From an uncultured Odoribacter sp. (GTDB lineage Bacteria > Bacteroidota > Bacteroidia > Bacteroidales > Marinifilaceae): 64,000 bases of DNA. How positions within the stretch are numbered: position 1 is the stretch's first letter; each line of letters opens with the position of its first letter. A model generated the notes under the pieces. That model was not told where the DNA came from. It saw nothing but the letters and a program-made list of their open reading frames with translations, and ran no database searches. The position numbers were made by a program, and so were the translations under genes. Positions 61,619 through 64,000 of this stretch are shown in pieces. Where the stretch lies: assembly GCA_910589025.1 (NCBI GenBank), contig CAJURM010000005.1:124001-188000 (forward strand), given 5' to 3'.

Positions 61619-62085
61619 AGAAATATGCTGATACCAACCAATTATGGTTTACTTTTGAGAATGTTTCTGTCATCTATTTAGACAAAGGAGGAGAAAATGA
61701 AGTTTTCTATGACGGTAATTCCTCTGTTATAAAACTGAATAATTTTGAGTATGCTGGAGAAGATTTGACAAATTTCTTTGTCCGTATTTTTGCTCACAAC
61801 CATTTCTTTAGCAATGTCCCTTATCAGTTAATCGGGTTTGCTGAAAATTCCGTAAGGGAATTTTGTGCCGTATTAAAACAGCCTTTTATCCCTGCAAAAC
61901 GGGAAGCAACAGAAAAGGAGATTATCAAATACATGAAGGCATTGGGATTTAAAATGGATTATTCCGACGAATTTCACAATGACAGATACGAAATATTTGA
62001 TGTCGTTCCTAATAATGTATTATGTGGTAAAGATGATATTCTATATTTTATTGATACCCAAATACGCTTAAGAAGGAAAGAGTAG
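61489..62085 (+). CDS. Kinase-like domain of the polyvalent-protein type (PolyVal kinase)
   Basis: The 198-residue protein resembles the Ser/Thr/Tyr-kinase-like domain found in phage and mobile-element polyvalent proteins. The visible features are an N-lobe-like VIYLDKGGENEVFYDGNSSVIKLNN segment, then VRIFAHNHFF, then YQLIGFAENSVREFCAVLKQPFI, and a distal DRYEIFDVVPNNVL. The first ~35 residues are Ala-rich and overlap another open frame, so the true start could be later. Target unknown. Its neighbours are toxin-antitoxin genes, which suggests a mobile-element origin. Confidence 0.65.
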   Translation: MDRKKSPVNRMLEEAADVVRRCKEAAGDAEPTEGYKKSQIEELKKYADTNQLWFTFENVSVIYLDKGGENEVFYDGNSSVIKLNNFEYAGEDLTNFFVRIFAHNHFFSNVPYQLIGFAENSVREFCAVLKQPFIPAKREATEKEIIKYMKALGFKMDYSDEFHNDRYEIFDVVPNNVLCGKDDILYFIDTQIRLRRKE

Positions 62086-62175
62086 AAATACTGCTCTACT
62101 CAGAATATCCGTGCTCCTGCTTATTCCAACCCAAGTACAGGGGTAATAGAAGTACTATTCCTTAGCTGGGAAGGA

Positions 62176-62250
62176 ACTGCACTTTTTTTTCACAGGTTAT
62201 TGTATATAATAAATATAAAAAGGGTGCACCGCTTTTCTGGACTGGAAATA
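62176..62250 (+). repeat. 72-base intergenic repeat with hairpin, copy 1
   Basis: Shares TTTTTTTCACAGGTTATT and the ending GGAAATA with 62464-62535. Its TGCAC/GTGCA stem (62178-62182 with 62224-62228) is replaced by a different paired stem in the other copy. No gene is visible in 62086-62552. Confidence 0.65.
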
Positions 62251-62460
62251 CAGTTCTGCTCCATTTTTACAGTAACAGGTCAGCAAAGAGGAAATTACGA
62301 ACTTTAGGAGGTGAGACAAAATTATCCGGAGTCTCTTTATATGCCTAAAAAGGAAAATGTCTCACTCCAACAGATTGACTTTAGAAATAGATTGGCTTTA
62401 GTTCTTAGGCTGTCATTGATGCCAACTCAAAAAACAGGGTATATACTTACTTCCCTTACC

Positions 62461-62535
62461 TGTCCACCTTTTTTTCACAGGTTATTCCATATATATAAAA
62501 TAAAAAATGGACATCTGAATTTTTGGAGTGGAAAT
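62461..62535 (+). repeat. 72-base intergenic repeat with hairpin, copy 2
   Basis: Same core as copy 1. Here the stem is TGTCCA/TGGACA (62461-62466 with 62508-62513), so pairing is kept while bases differ. It lies next to the 3' end of the DUF2442-HTH gene. Confidence 0.65.
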
Positions 62536-62552
62536 ATGCCTGAACTATCAGA

Positions 62553-62978
62553 TTAGGAGTGAAAGGAAACAGAAGACAAATCCTGCCCAAGACTACGGAC
62601 TGCATTCTCAATTTCTTTCAATCGCTCAGCAGAAGGTTTTTTCACGCCACAGATATAACTTGCCATTAAACTTTGGCTTATACCCATTCGGCGGGCTAAT
62701 TTAGACACATTGATTTCCGGAAAAGACTTGAAAAAAGTATATAATTCTGATTTCTTGACCTCCTCTTTAGCCTGAAAGAAGCCCTCATAACTCAAATCTT
62801 CATCCAGTTCTGACCAATGGATGCCCATATTGTCGTATTCGAAAGCCTGTCTTTCCTCTGGTGTCGCATTACAAAGCCTGTAATAATCTGCTATTTTTTC
62901 AGACTTTACCTGACCGTCTGAGGTCTGAATGTTTACATTAACATCGTCTACCCATACTTTGATTATATCTGCTCTCAT
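62553..62978 (-). CDS. DUF2442 plus helix-turn-helix protein (antitoxin-like)
   Basis: The 141-residue protein has two parts. The N-terminal DUF2442 region (about 1-75) has a TSDGQ turn, YYRLCNATPEERQAFE and GIHWSELDEDLSYEGFF. An XRE-like helix-turn-helix follows (about 90-135: VSKLARRMGISQSLMASYICG). It lies 6 bases after a DUF4160 gene, so the pair could form a toxin-antitoxin-like cassette with this protein as regulator. Compare the DUF2442/DUF4160-remnant pair at 59.6-60.0 kb. Confidence 0.85.
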   Translation of the reverse strand: MRADIIKVWVDDVNVNIQTSDGQVKSEKIADYYRLCNATPEERQAFEYDNMGIHWSELDEDLSYEGFFQAKEEVKKSELYTFFKSFPEINVSKLARRMGISQSLMASYICGVKKPSAERLKEIENAVRSLGQDLSSVSFHS

Positions 62979-62984
62979 GACGCT

Positions 62985-63233
62985 TTATTTATTAAAGTAT
63001 TCATTCCATTTCTCTACGATGATTTCTGCATTCTCTTCGATAATTGCCTCTGCCAGTTTCAGTTCATTAGCCTGTAAACCGTTGTTTTCTATCAATCTTA
63101 TTTCAGGAAGGATAGAAAATTTGGCATTCTCTTTGACTGCTCCCTTACCCTTGACTACATGTACATGAATTGGTTCGTGGTCATTGGAGAAGAACATAAA
63201 ACGCAAGCCAAAGAATATAAACAATACAGGCAT
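62985..63233 (-). CDS. DUF4160 protein
   Basis: The 82-residue protein is a full-length DUF4160: MPVLFIFFGLRFMFFSNDHEPIHVHV at the start holds the family's DHxPxHVHV motif, followed by AKFSI and the end WNEYFNK. Partner of the DUF2442-HTH gene 6 bases downstream. The family is often listed as toxin-like, without proof here. Confidence 0.87.
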   Translation of the reverse strand: MPVLFIFFGLRFMFFSNDHEPIHVHVVKGKGAVKENAKFSILPEIRLIENNGLQANELKLAEAIIEENAEIIVEKWNEYFNK

Positions 63234-63311
63234 ATTATTTCTTTTTTAGAGTCATCACAAATGTAGGTAATATATTTATTACTTCCAAATCGCCTTGTGT
63301 CTGTTTTTTCA

Positions 63312-63371
63312 GGTGGTGGAAAAATCCCAAAATCTGACCTGCATATACTCTTTAGAAAATTTCCACCAACC
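63312..63371. repeat. 60-base repeat element, copy 2 (GGTGGAAA type)
   Basis: Opens GGTGGTGGAAA, contains ATATACT and closes AAATTTCCACCAACC. GGTGGAAA and TTTCCACC are perfect inverted ends. Related to 61295-61354. Confidence 0.65.
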
Positions 63372-63396
63372 CGTATTTTGGAAGTAGAAACAGGCT

Positions 63397-63666
63397 TTAG
63401 TTCTTATAATGGTGACGCATGGAGAGTACCAATACTTCTATGCCTTGCGGCGTTACTTTATAAACAATCCGATGTTCTGAGTTAATCCGCCTCGACCATT
63501 TGCCTGCCAAATCAAATTTCAGGTGTTCAGGTCTCCCTATGCCCGTAAAAGGATGTTCAGCTATATCTGCCAGAAGCAATTCTATACGTTTCAATATCGC
63601 TGCATTGTTGATTCTTTTCCAATATTCCAAATCTTCCAAGGCAGCAGGGGCAAGAATTATTTCCAT
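63397..63666 (-). CDS. yoeB: YoeB-family mRNA interferase toxin
   Basis: The 89-residue toxin shows the YoeB/Txe pattern: LEDLEYWKRINNAAILKRIELLL, the GIGRPEHLKFDLAGKWSRRINSEHRIVYKV core with catalytic-type Glu, Arg and His, and a C-terminal RHHY. It cleaves mRNA at the ribosome in known members. It overlaps the antitoxin gene by ten bases. Confidence 0.95.
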   Translation of the reverse strand: MEIILAPAALEDLEYWKRINNAAILKRIELLLADIAEHPFTGIGRPEHLKFDLAGKWSRRINSEHRIVYKVTPQGIEVLVLSMRHHYKN

Positions 63667-63917
63667 AATTCGTCCAGTTTGATTTTTTTGCCCTTACCCT
63701 CTGCTATATCTTTCTCTGCCTGTTTGATGCGCTCTACCATGACGGGAGAGGAGGTTAAATATTCCGTTTCCTTTATGGCGTTATATTCATCCAAGGAAAT
63801 GACAACGACACTTTCTTTTCCTGAACGGTGAACGATTAAAGGCTCACAGTCAGCAATGACAGCATCAAAGTAATCTTTCATGTTGTTGCGTAGCTCTGAA
63901 TAGTTGGTTGTTTTCAT
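63657..63917 (-). CDS. yefM: YefM-family antitoxin (Phd/YefM)
   Basis: The 86-residue antitoxin has the Phd/YefM N-terminal DNA-binding fold (YSELRNNMKDYFDAVI, PLIVHRSGKESVVVISLDEYNAIKETEYL) and a C-terminal toxin-binding tail (EKDIAEGKGKKIKLDELW). First gene of the pair, with a palindromic operator containing its -7 box just upstream. Confidence 0.95.
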   Translation of the reverse strand: MKTTNYSELRNNMKDYFDAVIADCEPLIVHRSGKESVVVISLDEYNAIKETEYLTSSPVMVERIKQAEKDIAEGKGKKIKLDELWK

Positions 63918-63931
63918 AATTCTGCCTCTTT

Positions 63932-63967
63932 AAGTACAAAAATACGTACTTTTTCTGAATCTGCAAG
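63932..63967 (-). promoter_or_regulatory. yefM-yoeB promoter embedded in a palindromic operator
   Basis: AAGTAC (63932-63937), eight bases, GTACTT (63946-63951) is a perfect palindrome. The minus-strand -7 box TATTTTTG (63944-63937) lies inside it, and CTTG (63967-63964) sits 19 bases upstream as a near-match -33 box. This fits self-repression by the antitoxin complex. Confidence 0.65.
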
Positions 63968-64000
63968 TCCTGTCACCAATAAAGAGCGTTAATTTATGTT

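Noticed and set aside
62311..62556. 81-codon plus-strand frame
   Set aside because: It runs through the hairpin repeat at 62461-62535 and shows no protein family features.
59354..63917. Integrative element inserted at tRNA-Lys
   Set aside because: The AT-rich toxin-antitoxin patch begins near the tRNA, but I found no integrase and no repeat of the tRNA 3' end within the window.

Overview
The window looks like a chromosomal segment of a gut-type Bacteroidales bacterium (Bacteroidota). The evidence is several SusC/SusD pairs, a hybrid two-component regulator, Bacteroides-type promoters (TTTG-N19-TAnnTTTG), many lipobox signal peptides and the absence of Shine-Dalgarno sites. I cannot fix the genus from sequence alone. 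Most of it is carbohydrate-acquisition DNA, with two AT-rich accessory patches carrying toxin-antitoxin and probable defence genes. I see no CRISPR array, insertion sequence or rRNA.

Layout. (1) 1-9.05 kb, minus strand: an ABC operon with four FtsX/MacB-type permeases and one ATPase; the last permease runs off the left edge. (2) 9.3-12.8 kb: housekeeping genes (HMA protein, M18 aminopeptidase, CysQ, a small hydrophilic protein, a thioesterase) and tRNA-Val. (3) 12.87-25.4 kb: a polysaccharide utilisation locus (SusC, SusD, GH16-like, arylsulfotransferase-like, GH18) read leftward and facing a divergent hybrid two-component sensor (HTCS). (4) 25.4-34.3 kb, minus strand: a maltodextrin operon (MFS transporter, beta-phosphoglucomutase, GH65 phosphorylase, SusA-like GH13, GH13 lipoprotein) with a LacI-family regulator. 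(5) 35.05-47.4 kb, plus strand: a starch system susC-susD-susE-susF, then susG in its own transcription unit. Between susF and susG lies an AT-rich minus-strand block: an AAA ATPase plus TOPRIM-like pair resembling two-gene abortive-infection systems, and a HigBA toxin-antitoxin. (6) 47.4-48.7 kb: a YeiH-type membrane protein. (7) 48.86-58.4 kb: a second starch-type locus, with two GH13 lipoproteins facing SusC-SusD-SusE. (8) 58.5-59.4 kb: YebC-family gene and tRNA-Lys. (9) 59.6-64 kb: an AT-rich patch of toxin-antitoxin and mobile-element-type genes (DUF2442, a DUF4160 remnant, a frameshifted zeta toxin, a polyvalent-protein kinase, DUF4160/DUF2442-HTH, YefM-YoeB) with small repeat families.

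How it works together (inference from families and context). SusG, SusE, SusF and SusC/SusD should bind, cut and import starch oligosaccharides. SusA-like and GH13 lipoproteins trim them, the MFS protein should carry maltose or maltodextrin inward, and GH65 plus beta-phosphoglucomutase give glucose and glucose 6-phosphate. The 9-mer CAAACGTTT occurs in front of the MFS operon (overlapping the -33 box), twice in front of susC, and once in the HTCS/SusC intergenic region. A cre-like CG-centred palindrome precedes susG. This suggests that the LacI protein controls the dispersed starch genes as one regulon. A near-perfect 23-bp inverted repeat flanks the susC promoter and operators, so an invertible promoter or an RNA switch is possible there.
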